Positions 1-8,878 of a stretch of DNA of 64,000 bases are shown here, in pieces. The notes beneath the pieces are model-generated. The model ran no database searches, was not told where the DNA came from, and saw nothing but the letters and a program-made list of their open reading frames with translations. Numbering within the stretch: position 1 is the first letter of the stretch; each line of letters starts with the position of its first letter. A program made the translations under genes and the position numbers. This stretch comes from Aureimonas phyllosphaerae (lineage in GTDB: Bacteria; Pseudomonadota; Alphaproteobacteria; Rhizobiales; Rhizobiaceae): NCBI RefSeq assembly GCF_900113065.1, contig NZ_FOOA01000008.1:62001-126000 (forward strand), read 5' to 3'.

Positions 1-846
1 GGCGTCCTGACCGACCGGGCGGAGGGGCCCGACGCGCTGGAGCATCTCGGCGCGGCAATGGCCGCCGAGCGGTTCCGCCTCGACCGGGACGCCCCGTACG
101 GCCTCGACATCTTCACGCTGCGCGCCGCCGCCACGCGCTGGCGCCGCGGCGCGACCCCCGCGGATGCCGCGCAGCGCGCGGCGCTGGCCCATCCGCATGC
201 CGATCTTGCTGCCGAGGCCGACCTCGCGTATCTCGATGAAAATTGCGCCGACCCCATCGCGATGGGACTAATGTGCCGGGCCGCGGAATGGGACGCGGCA
301 CGGGAGATGCTCCGCCTGCACCTGGCGATGGGGGCGACCATTGTGATCCTCGTCGACGGCGAAGGACCGGCCTTTACGGCGGAGCCCGGTATCCTCGTTG
401 CGCGCCGCCCGATGGCGGGCGATTTCGCTGCCCAGCGCAACGCGCTGCAGGATCTCTCGCCCGCCCCGTGGATGCTGCAGCTCGACACCGACGAGACGCT
501 GGAGCCGGCCGCGGCCGCGCTTCTGCCGGCGCTCGCAAGGCTGGCCGAGGCGGGCGGCGCCGTGTCGGTCGGCCTGCCGCGGCGCAATCTCGTCGACGGC
601 CGCCTCGCCGACCTCTTTCCCGACACGCAGTACCGGCTCAACCGACGCGAGGTCCGCTATGCCGGCCGCGTCCACGAGCGGCCGGACCGGCCGTGGCAGC
701 GCAGCCTCCTCGCGCTGCATGGGGCGATCGACCACCATCTGTCCCGCGCGCGGGTCGAGACCCGCTCGCGCGCCTACGAGGCGATGGCGCCCGGCGCGGG
801 GCGGCTCGAGGAGGAGGACGCCCTGCTTCAGCCCTTTTGTGACTGA
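1..846 (+). CDS. Glycosyltransferase family 2-like protein (5' end outside window)
   Basis: The reading frame is open from the first base, so the start lies outside the window; 281 residues are visible. The middle resembles GT-A fold family 2 glycosyltransferases of the waaE/kdtX kind. A segment predicting beta-strand and loop is followed by LQLDTDE near residue 160, a plausible DxD metal and sugar-nucleotide site, and then AQYRLNRR/YAGRVHE-type motifs often seen in that group. No membrane segment is visible, so it is probably cytoplasmic or peripheral. Its tail overlaps the convergent GT4 gene by 19 bases. The donor and acceptor sugars cannot be read from the sequence. Confidence 0.72.
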   Translation, partial: GVLTDRAEGPDALEHLGAAMAAERFRLDRDAPYGLDIFTLRAAATRWRRGATPADAAQRAALAHPHADLAAEADLAYLDENCADPIAMGLMCRAAEWDAAREMLRLHLAMGATIVILVDGEGPAFTAEPGILVARRPMAGDFAAQRNALQDLSPAPWMLQLDTDETLEPAAAALLPALARLAEAGGAVSVGLPRRNLVDGRLADLFPDTQYRLNRREVRYAGRVHERPDRPWQRSLLALHGAIDHHLSRARVETRSRAYEAMAPGAGRLEEEDALLQPFCD

Positions 847-2024
847 AAGCGCGCGATCGCCTCCTCGTAGAGCGCCAGCGTCTCTCGCCCCAGCGTCTCG
901 CGGGTGAAGCGGCCGGCCGCCGTCAGCGCGCGCTGGCGCAGGGTCTCGCGCACACCGGCCTCGGCGATCACCGGGCGCAGCGCCTCGGCGAGCGCGGGCC
1001 CCGTCGTCTCGCGCGCCATGGCGCCGGCCCCCGTCGCGCCCACGAACTCGCGGGCGCTGGCATCCTCCATCGAGGCCACCATCGGCCGGCCGTAGGCCAT
1101 GCCCTCCTGGTAGACGAGGCCGAAGCTCTCGTAGCGCGACGGGGCGAGGACCGCGTGCGCCGCCTCGTATTCGCGCGCGAGATCGTCCTCGTGCAGGCGG
1201 CCGAGCGGTTCGAGGCGCGCGCTAGGCCCTGCCGCCACGCCGTCGAGCGCTGACCCGTCGACGCCCGCCAGCCGGACCTGGAACGGGGGCAGGGTGCCCG
1301 CGTCCGCCTCGCGGCCGAGGATCTCCGCCGCCCCGAGGATCGCGTCGAAGCCCTTGCGGTGCTCCGGCCGGCCGACGAAGAGAAGGCGGATCGGCTCGCC
1401 GTCGGCGGCGCCGGGATAGCCCGCCGCTCGCGCGCGGGCCAGCATGGCGGGCGGCAGGCTGAGACCGATCACGGCATGCGGCCGGTCGCCCTCGACCAGC
1501 CCGTATTCGGCCGCGATGCGCCGCCCGTGGTCGGCGGTGTTGGAGATGAGCCCATGGCTGCCGCGCGCCTGCCGCGCCTCCAGCCGGTCGGCCGCCCAGC
1601 CGTCGAGCCGGTCGCGCAAGGTGTCCGCCGGCTCGCGCGAGAAGGCGGCCGGCGTCGAATTGCGCGTGACGAGAGCCATCGGTGGGCGGCGGGCGAGAAG
1701 GCAGGCGGGCGCATACCAGTTCGTCGCCTCGACGACGTCGAAGGGGCGTCGGGCGTGCTCGGCGAGGATCGCGCGGCGGACGGCGAGCGGCGCGGCCAGA
1801 TGCCCGACCGCGCCGTAGAGGCGCAGCCGCGCGATGCCGCCGCCTGCGGCGGGTTCGGCGCCGACGATCCGCACGCCGCCCGCCTTCGACACGCCGCGCC
1901 GGTCGAGCGTCAGCACGGTCACGTCGGCGCCGCTTGCGACGAGGCTTTCGGCGATCTCGCGCGCGGCGGTCGAGAGGCCGCTCGGGGCGGGCGGGTAGTC
2001 CCAGGCGATGAGGGCGGTGCGCAT
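828..2024 (-). CDS. Glycosyltransferase family 4 (GT-B fold)
   Basis: A 398-residue retaining GT-B glycosyltransferase. The N-terminus starts MRTALIAWDYPPAPSG, the usual glycine-rich acceptor-domain entry. The C-terminal half has LLFVGRPEHRKGFD, which marks the start of the donor domain, and the E-x7-E motif in YESFGLVYQEG. The open frame continues upstream, but I chose the ATG at 2024 because homology begins there and because it overlaps the stop of the upstream GT4 gene as TGATG, typical of translational coupling. It is the second gene of a two-gene minus-strand operon. The sugar donor is unknown. Confidence 0.88.
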   Translation of the reverse strand: MRTALIAWDYPPAPSGLSTAAREIAESLVASGADVTVLTLDRRGVSKAGGVRIVGAEPAAGGGIARLRLYGAVGHLAAPLAVRRAILAEHARRPFDVVEATNWYAPACLLARRPPMALVTRNSTPAAFSREPADTLRDRLDGWAADRLEARQARGSHGLISNTADHGRRIAAEYGLVEGDRPHAVIGLSLPPAMLARARAAGYPGAADGEPIRLLFVGRPEHRKGFDAILGAAEILGREADAGTLPPFQVRLAGVDGSALDGVAAGPSARLEPLGRLHEDDLAREYEAAHAVLAPSRYESFGLVYQEGMAYGRPMVASMEDASAREFVGATGAGAMARETTGPALAEALRPVIAEAGVRETLRQRALTAAGRFTRETLGRETLALYEEAIARFQSQKG

Positions 2025-3097
2025 CAGCGGTCCAGAAGCTTGCGGTAGAGGGCGAGGTAGTCGGCGGCCATGCGACGGGCGGTGAACCGCTCCTCGAAGC
2101 GGCGACGCACGCCCGCGCGGTCGAGGGCCCGGGCCCTTGCGATCGCCTCGACGGCCTCCGCCTCGCTCGACACGACGAAGCCCGTGACGCCCTCGTCGAC
2201 GATCTCGCGGACCGAGCCCCGGTCCCAGGCGACGACCGGCGTGCCGCAGGCCATCGCCTCGATCATCACGAGGCCGAAGGGCTCCGGCCAGTCGATCGGA
2301 AAGAGCAGCGCCTCGGCACCACCGAGCAACTCGCCCTTCGCAGCATCTCCGAGCGGGCCGACATAGGTCGCCGTGTCCGACAGGAGCGGGCGCACCTCGC
2401 GCTCGAAATAGGTAGGATTGCCGACATCCACCGTGCCGGCGAGGCGGATCGGGCGGCCCGCGGCGTCGGCGACCCGGATCGCCCGGTCGGGCCGCTTCTG
2501 GTCGGTCATCCGGCCGACGAAGGCGAGATAGCCGCCCGCGCCGTCCGCCAGCGCATAGCGGTCCTCTGCGATGCCGTGATGGACGACGCCGGCCCGGTTG
2601 GCGGCCGGAAGCATCGCCTCCTGCGCGCCCGAGATCGCGGCGACGGGAAGGTCCGGGAAGGTCTGGAAGAAGATTTCCCGGTCGAGCTCGTCCACCCGCC
2701 AGTGGATGGTGGTGAGGCTGTGCCGGCGGCGCTCGCCGAGCAGCGCCGCATGGAAGAACTCGCCGTGGCAATGGACGATGTCGAAGGCGTCGAGACGCGT
2801 GCGCAGGTCCTCCATCCGCGCCGCTTCCAGGACGGCGGGGATGGAGGGCGGCACAGCCCCGTATTTCGCTTCCAAGCTAAACAAACTCGGCCAGATTCCG
2901 ACCCTTGGTACATCGGTCGCACTGTCCGCCGGGGCCAATAGCGTTACCTCGACTCCGAGGTCTTGGAGCGCAATGGAGAGATCGTGGATGACTCTCTCCG
3001 TCCCGCCGTGATCTTTGGGTGGCACCGGAAATATTGTCGGAGCAACTTGGGCGACCCGGATATTTTTACCGGGCTTCGCCGTTGGATTTACCTGCAT
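2024..3097 (-). CDS. Glycosyltransferase family 4 (GT-B fold)
   Basis: A 357-residue GT4 enzyme. Residues 14-50 hold the acceptor-domain entry with DHGGTERVIHDLS. GYLAFVGRMTDQKRPD opens the donor domain, and PEPFGLVMIEAMACGTPVV supplies the E-x7-E motif. The ATG at 3097 is chosen because homology starts there; the frame stays open far upstream but only as antisense to the neighbouring gene. It is the first gene of the pair and is separated by only 54 bases from the divergent sucrose-phosphate-synthase-like gene, so the two probably share a promoter region. The first roughly 75 codons are clearly lower in GC than the rest. Confidence 0.88.
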   Translation of the reverse strand: MQVNPTAKPGKNIRVAQVAPTIFPVPPKDHGGTERVIHDLSIALQDLGVEVTLLAPADSATDVPRVGIWPSLFSLEAKYGAVPPSIPAVLEAARMEDLRTRLDAFDIVHCHGEFFHAALLGERRRHSLTTIHWRVDELDREIFFQTFPDLPVAAISGAQEAMLPAANRAGVVHHGIAEDRYALADGAGGYLAFVGRMTDQKRPDRAIRVADAAGRPIRLAGTVDVGNPTYFEREVRPLLSDTATYVGPLGDAAKGELLGGAEALLFPIDWPEPFGLVMIEAMACGTPVVAWDRGSVREIVDEGVTGFVVSSEAEAVEAIARARALDRAGVRRRFEERFTARRMAADYLALYRKLLDR

Positions 3098-3151
3098 GAG
3101 CCGTTGCTCTGATCTGTTCGAGTGGTTTTGCGTCAAGGGTTGGAGAGAGCC

Positions 3152-5227
3152 ATGTTCATTCTTCATGTCGCACTTCAAGGGTGCCTGCGCGCAAAGGACG
3201 TGGAATACGGGCTGACGGCCGATACCGGCGGGCATATCCGCTACCTCCTGGACCTCGTGGCGGCATCCTCGGCGGACCCCGCCGTCTCCCGCATCGTGAT
3301 CGCCACGCGCCGCTTCGAGGACATGCGTCTCGGCGCCGACTACGCGCAAGGCTTCGAGCGGATCGACGGGAAGACCGAGATTGTCCGCTTCTGGACCGAG
3401 GACCCGGCCTATCTCGAAAAGGAAGCGCTCCATACCGAGGTTGGCAGCTTCGCCGACGCGCTCGTCGCCTTCATCGAGGCCGGGGACCGGCGCCCCGACG
3501 TCCTCCACGCCCACTATGCCGACGCCGCGAGCGTTGCCGCGATCGTGGAGGCGCGGCTCGGCATCCCCTTCGTCTTCACCGCCCACTCGCTGGGGCGTGT
3601 GAAGCGCGAGACGCTCGGCCTCCGGCCCGGCGACGACGCGGCGCTCGACCGGCGCATCGGGGCCGAGAACGCGGCGCTCGCCGACGCCTCGCTGGTGATC
3701 GCCTCCTCGCGCGACGAGGCCGAGGTGCAGTGGATGGGCTACGAGGCGTACGAGCCCGGGCGGATCCGCATCCTCGCGCCGGGCAGCGATCTCCAGCGCT
3801 TTGCCGGCGCGCCGACCTGCGCACGCGTCGACGCTTCCATCGCCCGCTTCCTGCGCGAGCCGGACAAGCCGGTGATCCTGGCTCTCGCCCGGCCGGTCGC
3901 CAAGAAGAACCTCGCCGCCCTGGTGCGGGCCTTCGGCGAAAGCCCGGCGCTGCAGGAGCGCGCCAATCTCGTCCTGTTCGCCGGCGCGCGCGAGGACTAC
4001 GCGACGCTCGACGGCGACATGGCCGAGACCGTCGCCGAGCTTCTCGCCCTGATCGACCGCTACGACCTCTACGGGCGCGTCGCCTATCCGAAGCACCACC
4101 GGCCCGAGGACGTGCCAGCGATCTACGCCCACGCCAAGGCGCGCGGCGGCCTCTTCGTCAACCCGGCGCTGAACGAGCCCTTCGGCCTGACGCTGCTCGA
4201 AGCCTCGGCTGCCGGCCTGCCGCTGGTCGCGACCGATTCCGGCGGGCCCAACGACATCGTCGAGATGTGCGGCAACGGCATCCTCGTGAACCCGCGTCTC
4301 GACGCGGCGATCGCCGAGGCCGCGCTGACGATCCTGTCGGACGAGGCCGTCTATGTGCGCTTCGCGGCCGCGGGCGACAAGGTTGCGGCGGCCTACGACT
4401 GGACGCGCCACGCCGCGCGCTACCATGCGCTACTCGGCTCCCTCACGACCCTCAGCGACGCCGCGACGCGGCCTGAGCAGCTTCTCATCTGCGATATCGA
4501 CAACACGCTCGTCGGCTGCGCCGACGGCGTGCGCACCTTCGGCACCTGGCGCGAGCGCCAGCCGGGGCTCGCCTTCGGTGTCGCGACCGGGCGCTCGTTC
4601 CACTCGGCGCTCGCGATCCTCGAACAGCAGGACGCGCCGCGCCCGCAGGTCGTGATCTCCTCGGTCGGCTCGGAGATCCATCACCTCGACCCGAACGGCA
4701 CCACCTACACGCAGGACGCCGAGTGGCGCGCCATCGTCTCGCGCGCCTGGGACCGGGACGAGGCGCGCCGGGCGCTGGCACGGGTGCCGGGCCTCCTGCC
4801 GCAGGCGCCGCTCGAGCAGCGCGCCCACAAGCTCAGCTACTTCACCGAGGGGCAGCCCGGCATCGTCGGGCGGGTGCGCGCGGCGCTGGAGCGGGCCGGG
4901 CTGAAATGCTCGGTGATCCACAGCCACGGACGCTATCTCGACATCCTGCCGATCCGCGCTTCCAAGGGCACCGCGGTCGACTTCGTGCGCACGCGGCTCG
5001 GCCTGTCGCAGGACGCCGTCTTCGTCGCCGGCGACTCGGGCAACGACATCGAGATGCTGCGCACCATTCCGCAGGCGATCATCGTCGGCAACTTCTCCGA
5101 CGGCCTCGCCGCCATGCCGGCGCTTCGCCACTCCTATGTCGCGCGCAACACCCATGCGCGCGGCGTGATCGAGGGCGTCCTCCACTTCCGCGACAAGGCG
5201 AGGGCCGCATGCAAGCCAGCGTCCTGA
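3152..5227 (+). CDS. Sucrose-phosphate synthase-type glycosyltransferase fused to a sucrose-phosphate phosphatase-type HAD domain
   Basis: A two-domain protein of 691 residues. The N-terminal part is a GT4 enzyme of the sucrose-phosphate synthase family: DTGGHIRYLLDL near residue 26, HAHYADAASVA, and the E-x7-E motif in NEPFGLTLLEAS. From about residue 444 a HAD phosphatase follows, with the nucleophile motif DIDNTL (Asp448, Asp450) and GDSGNDIEML as the last HAD motif, as in sucrose-6F-phosphate phosphatases. Synthase plus phosphatase would give sucrose, or mannosylfructose as made by the related Agrobacterium MfpsA/MfppB pair; which one cannot be told here. The start at ATG 3152 fits the family N-terminus and has GGAGAG upstream. 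Confidence 0.88.
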   Translation: MFILHVALQGCLRAKDVEYGLTADTGGHIRYLLDLVAASSADPAVSRIVIATRRFEDMRLGADYAQGFERIDGKTEIVRFWTEDPAYLEKEALHTEVGSFADALVAFIEAGDRRPDVLHAHYADAASVAAIVEARLGIPFVFTAHSLGRVKRETLGLRPGDDAALDRRIGAENAALADASLVIASSRDEAEVQWMGYEAYEPGRIRILAPGSDLQRFAGAPTCARVDASIARFLREPDKPVILALARPVAKKNLAALVRAFGESPALQERANLVLFAGAREDYATLDGDMAETVAELLALIDRYDLYGRVAYPKHHRPEDVPAIYAHAKARGGLFVNPALNEPFGLTLLEASAAGLPLVATDSGGPNDIVEMCGNGILVNPRLDAAIAEAALTILSDEAVYVRFAAAGDKVAAAYDWTRHAARYHALLGSLTTLSDAATRPEQLLICDIDNTLVGCADGVRTFGTWRERQPGLAFGVATGRSFHSALAILEQQDAPRPQVVISSVGSEIHHLDPNGTTYTQDAEWRAIVSRAWDRDEARRALARVPGLLPQAPLEQRAHKLSYFTEGQPGIVGRVRAALERAGLKCSVIHSHGRYLDILPIRASKGTAVDFVRTRLGLSQDAVFVAGDSGNDIEMLRTIPQAIIVGNFSDGLAAMPALRHSYVARNTHARGVIEGVLHFRDKARAACKPAS

Positions 5228-6069
5228 CGCTGGTACGCGGGCGGCGGGATCACCTCGCCCGCCTGATGCAGGGGCTCGCCCTCCAGACGCAGCGCCCGTC
5301 GGAACTCGTGATCGCCTGGATGCAGGACGCGGTTTTCGCCGATCTGCCCGATCCCGGCTGCCCTGTGCGCCACGTCATGGTGCCGGGCGAGCCGATGCCG
5401 CTCGCCGCGGCCCGCAACCGGGCGGCCGAAACGGCGGCGTCGGACCTCCTGATCTTCCTCGACGTCGACTGCATCCCCTCACCGACCGTGGTCGAGGCCT
5501 ATCGCGCGGCCGCTGAGAGGCAGGACGGCCTGTTTCTCGGTGAGGTCCTCTATCTTCCGGCCGGCGCGGCGGAGGCCGGGCTCGACTTCGCGCGGCTCGA
5601 CGCGCTCGGCCGCGTCCACCCGTCCAAGCCCGCCGTGCCGATCCGGGGCGTGCGCCGCGAGCCGGATGCGGGCGAGCTCTGGGGCCTCTCCTTCGCGCTG
5701 CCCGCCGCGCGCTGGCACACGGTGGGCGGCATGGACGAGCGCTTCGTCGGCTATGGCGGCGAGGAGACGGACTTTGCCGTGCGCATGGCCGCCTCCGGCC
5801 TGCCGTTCTTCTGGACGGCGGGGGCGCGGTGCTATCATCAGCATCACCCGGTCCGGGTGCCCCCGCTCCACCACTTCGACCACATCCTGCGCAACGCCGC
5901 GCTGTTTCGCGAGCGGCATGGGCGCTGGTGCATGGACTACTGGCTCGGCCAGTTCCGCGACGCCGGGCTGATCGATTGGGGGGACGAGGCGATCCGTCTC
6001 CTGCGCGCTCCCTCGCCGGCCGAGATCGAGGCGTCCGGCGCGGGCGCGGCGGAGCGCCTCTTCTCCTGA
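5209..6069 (+). CDS. Glycosyltransferase family 2 with galactosyltransferase-type C-terminal motif
   Basis: A 286-residue GT-A glycosyltransferase. ASVLTLVRGR starts the nucleotide-binding strand, LIFLDVDC near residue 84 is the DxD motif, and GGMDERFVGYGGEETDFAVRM matches the acceptor-side motif of the Glyco_transf_7C type. It starts inside the last 19 bases of the sucrose-phosphate-synthase-like gene, so the two are translationally linked and probably act together, for example by extending or decorating the sugar product. It ends four bases from the convergent methionine transporter gene. No membrane segment is seen. Confidence 0.85.
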   Translation: MQASVLTLVRGRRDHLARLMQGLALQTQRPSELVIAWMQDAVFADLPDPGCPVRHVMVPGEPMPLAAARNRAAETAASDLLIFLDVDCIPSPTVVEAYRAAAERQDGLFLGEVLYLPAGAAEAGLDFARLDALGRVHPSKPAVPIRGVRREPDAGELWGLSFALPAARWHTVGGMDERFVGYGGEETDFAVRMAASGLPFFWTAGARCYHQHHPVRVPPLHHFDHILRNAALFRERHGRWCMDYWLGQFRDAGLIDWGDEAIRLLRAPSPAEIEASGAGAAERLFS

Positions 6070-6073
6070 TCCG

Positions 6074-6730
6074 TCAGCGCCGGTGATCGAGCCGGGCGAC
6101 GAGCCGGTCGCCCGCCCACTGCAGGAGGCAGACGAGGACGACGAGGACGGCGACCACGGCCACCATGACCTCGGTCTGGAAGCGCTGGTAGCCGTAGCGG
6201 ATGGCAAGGTCGCCGAGCCCGCCGGCGCCGATCGCGCCGGCCACCGCCGTTGCGCCGACCAGCGTGATCAGCGTCACGATGAAGCCCGCGACGAGGCCCG
6301 GCATCGCCTCCGACAGGAGGACGTGCCGCACGATCGTCCAGCGCCCGGCGCCCATGGCGCGCGCCGTCTCGACGAGGTTCGGATCGACCTCGCGAAGGCT
6401 CACCTCGGCGATCCGGGCATAATAGGGGATCGCGGCAATCGAGAGCGGCACGATCGCGGCATAGGTGCCGATCGAGGTGCCGACGATGAGGCGCGTCAGC
6501 GGGATCAGCGCGACCAGGAGGATGATGAAGGGCACCGAGCGGAAGGCGTTGACGAAGCTGCCGAGGATGCGGTTCGTCCAGGGCTCCTCCAAGATGCCGC
6601 CCTTGGCGGTCACTGTGAGGAGGAGGCCGATCGGCAGGCCGACGAGGAGCGAGACGAGGCCGGAGGCCAGCGTCATCAGGATCGTCTCCCACGTCGCGCG
6701 GATGAGGAGGTCAGTCAGCGCGGACGACAT
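6074..6730 (-). CDS. metI: D-methionine ABC transporter permease MetI
   Basis: A 218-residue inner-membrane permease with about five hydrophobic segments, the normal size for MetI. The EAA loop that contacts the ATPase is visible as ARAMGAGRWTIVRHVLLSEAMPG. The C-terminus has the family pattern GAGGLGDLAIRYGYQRF. It is the last gene of metQ-metN-metI; its start lies within the last 20 bases of metN, indicating translational coupling. Together with MetN it forms the membrane channel for methionine uptake. Confidence 0.95.
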   Translation of the reverse strand: MSSALTDLLIRATWETILMTLASGLVSLLVGLPIGLLLTVTAKGGILEEPWTNRILGSFVNAFRSVPFIILLVALIPLTRLIVGTSIGTYAAIVPLSIAAIPYYARIAEVSLREVDPNLVETARAMGAGRWTIVRHVLLSEAMPGLVAGFIVTLITLVGATAVAGAIGAGGLGDLAIRYGYQRFQTEVMVAVVAVLVVLVCLLQWAGDRLVARLDHRR

Positions 6731-7748
6731 GGCCGAGAAGCTCCGTGCGGATGGTGGACGAGGCGAGATGGGCGAGGATCGGCTCGAGATCGTCCGGCCG
6801 GGCCGGGGTCACGCCGACGAAGAGGCGCCCGACCGGAACGCCGCCGACCGGCTCGACACCGCCCGACAGGATGCGGGCCGAGGCGCCGAACCGCGCGCCG
6901 AGGTCCGACAGGAGCGGGGCGCCGGCATCAGGCCCGCCGAGGTCGATGCGGATCAATGCCTCGCCGGAGCCACCCGGTGCCAGCACGAGGCCCGGCGGCA
7001 GCGCGGCGGCGTCATGCCCGAGAAGGCTCTTCGTGACGGCCGCCTGCGGGTCGGCGAAGACGCGCCACGTCTCGCCGGCTTCGGCGATCCGGCCGTTCTC
7101 CAGCACCACGACGCGGCCCGCGATGCGGCGCACGACGTCCATCTCGTGGGTGATGAGAAGGATGGTGAGGCCGAGGCGGCGGTTGATGTCGGCAAGAAGC
7201 GCCAAAATCTGCTCGGTGGTTTCCGGGTCGAGCGCCGAGGTCGCCTCGTCGGACAGGAGCATCGCCGGCTCCGGCGCCAGCGCTCTGGCAATACCGACGC
7301 GCTGCTTCTGGCCGCCCGAGAGCTGCGCGGGATAGCGGTCCTCGCGGCCCTCGAGGCCGACGAGCTGCAGGAGGTCGCGCACGCGGGCCTGCCGCGGGCC
7401 CCGCGCCATGCCCGCGATGATGAGCGGCAGCTCGATATTCTCGGCCGCCGTTCGGTTGGCGAGGAGATTGAAGTGCTGGAACACCATGCCGATGCGCCGC
7501 CGCACGGGCTTCAGCGCGCTTTCCCCCAGAGCCTGGATCTCGCGTCCTTCAATCGCGACCGTGCCGGCGTCCGGGCGCTCCAGCCCGTTGATGCAGCGGA
7601 TCAGGGTCGACTTGCCGGCGCCGCTGCGGCCGATGATGCCGAGGATTTCACCCGAGCCGACGGTGAGGTCGATGTCCGAGAGGGCGGTGTGGTCGCCGAA
7701 GCGCTTGCGCACGCCGGCGAGGCTGAGGATGGGGGCGGGAGAGGTCAT
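6711..7748 (-). CDS. metN: D-methionine ABC transporter ATP-binding protein MetN
   Basis: A 345-residue ATPase with Walker A GRSGAGKST at residues 40-48, signature LSGGQKQR at 143-150 and Walker B MLLSDE at 163-168. The last 80-90 residues form the NIL/ACT-like regulatory domain found in MetN, which binds methionine and gives trans-inhibition in the E. coli protein. It lies between metQ and metI in the order metQ-metN-metI. The 124-base gap to metQ contains two strong hairpins. Confidence 0.95.
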   Translation of the reverse strand: MTSPAPILSLAGVRKRFGDHTALSDIDLTVGSGEILGIIGRSGAGKSTLIRCINGLERPDAGTVAIEGREIQALGESALKPVRRRIGMVFQHFNLLANRTAAENIELPLIIAGMARGPRQARVRDLLQLVGLEGREDRYPAQLSGGQKQRVGIARALAPEPAMLLSDEATSALDPETTEQILALLADINRRLGLTILLITHEMDVVRRIAGRVVVLENGRIAEAGETWRVFADPQAAVTKSLLGHDAAALPPGLVLAPGGSGEALIRIDLGGPDAGAPLLSDLGARFGASARILSGGVEPVGGVPVGRLFVGVTPARPDDLEPILAHLASSTIRTELLGHVVRAD

Positions 7749-7793
7749 GGGTGGGACATGCCGAAGGCCGACGCGGAAGGAAAGGCCTGCCGG

Positions 7794-7838
7794 CCGGATG
7801 AAAACGCATCCGGGCCCGCCTTCGGTGAAGGCGGGCCC
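7794..7838 (-). repeat. Two adjacent hairpins between metQ and metN
   Basis: The segment 7812-7838 is a perfect 12-bp inverted repeat (GGGCCCGCCTTC with a 3-base loop). It overlaps by two bases a second inverted repeat at 7794-7813 (CCGGATG, 6-base loop, CATCCGG). On the mRNA they lie between the stop of metQ and the start of metN. Such hairpins commonly act as partial terminators or 3' protection signals, giving more binding protein than ATPase; that role is inferred. Confidence 0.7.
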
Positions 7839-7872
7839 TCTGGGCGAAACGAAGGGGACGGGCGGCGGGCGC

Positions 7873-8694
7873 TTACCAGGCGGGCAGCGTCGTGCCCTTG
7901 TAGGCGTCGTTCAGCGCGGCCTTCACCGCATCGGTCTGGTAGGCCGCGACCAGCGTCTTCACCCAGGGCGCGTCCTTGTCGGCAGCGCGCACCGCGATGA
8001 AGTTGCGATAGGGATTGTTCTCCAGCGGCTCCTGCGCGATCCGCTCCCGAGCCGGATCGATGCCGCTCTTCAGCGCCCAGTCGGTGTTGACGACGCCCGC
8101 GTCGAGATCGTCGATCGAGCGGCCGACGATGCCGGCGTCGAGCTCGCGGATCTCGAGGTTCTTCGGGTTCTCCTCGACGTCGATCGCGGTGGCGAGGATG
8201 CCGGCCCCGTCGCGGAGCTTGAGGAGACCCTGCGCGGCGAGAAGGTTCAGCGCGCGACCGGCGTTCGACGGATCGTTCGGGATGCCGATCGAGCCGCCCT
8301 CCGGGATCTCGGCGACGCTCTTGTGCTTGCGCGAGTAGAGGCCGATCGGCTGGACCAGCGTGTAGCCGACCGGCACGATGTCGTAGCCGTGCTGCTGCAC
8401 CTGCGCGTCGAGATAGGGCTGGTGCTGGAAGGCGTTGGCCTGAAGCTCGCCGTTCGCCAGCGCCTCGTTGGGCTGGACGTAGTCGGAAAAGGCGACGGTC
8501 TCGACGGTGAGCCCGGCCTTCGCCGCCTCCTGCGTAACGACCTGCCAGACCGCCTCGTCCTCGCCCGACATAATGCCGACCTTCACCGTCTCGGCCGCGG
8601 CGCCCGCGGCCGTGGCGGCCAGCATCGCGCCGGACATCAGGCCGAGGACCGTGCGGCGCGACAGGGCGGACAGGAAGGACGAGGGGCGACGCAT
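7873..8694 (-). CDS. metQ: Methionine-binding protein MetQ (NlpA family)
   Basis: A 273-residue periplasmic binding protein. Residues 1-35 form a signal peptide with twin arginines (SRRTVLGLMSGAML), so a Tat route is possible. No lipobox cysteine is present, unlike the lipoprotein members of the family. The mature part has NlpA-family motifs such as ANAFQHQPYLDA, IPNDPSNAGRALNLL and NPYRNFIAVR. It delivers methionine to MetNI. The 184 bases upstream show no recognisable SAM riboswitch and no clear promoter. Confidence 0.94.
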   Translation of the reverse strand: MRRPSSFLSALSRRTVLGLMSGAMLAATAAGAAAETVKVGIMSGEDEAVWQVVTQEAAKAGLTVETVAFSDYVQPNEALANGELQANAFQHQPYLDAQVQQHGYDIVPVGYTLVQPIGLYSRKHKSVAEIPEGGSIGIPNDPSNAGRALNLLAAQGLLKLRDGAGILATAIDVEENPKNLEIRELDAGIVGRSIDDLDAGVVNTDWALKSGIDPARERIAQEPLENNPYRNFIAVRAADKDAPWVKTLVAAYQTDAVKAALNDAYKGTTLPAW

Positions 8695-8878
8695 CGGCGT
8701 ATCTCCGGTTGGAATGGCGCGGATCGCACTTGGGGGCGATCCGACGGAAGGACCCTAGCGTTTCGCATTGCAGCACGAAAAGGATCGACTGCCTAAAAAT
8801 CCGGCTCGGCGCGACAAATTCGACCATTCCGGTGGATTGAAGCGCCGCGCCGGCAGCGTCGCGGCCCCTCGACCGCCG

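Noticed and set aside
8695-8878. Possible SAM riboswitch before metQ
   Set aside because: I looked for SAM-II-like conserved segments on the minus strand and did not find them.
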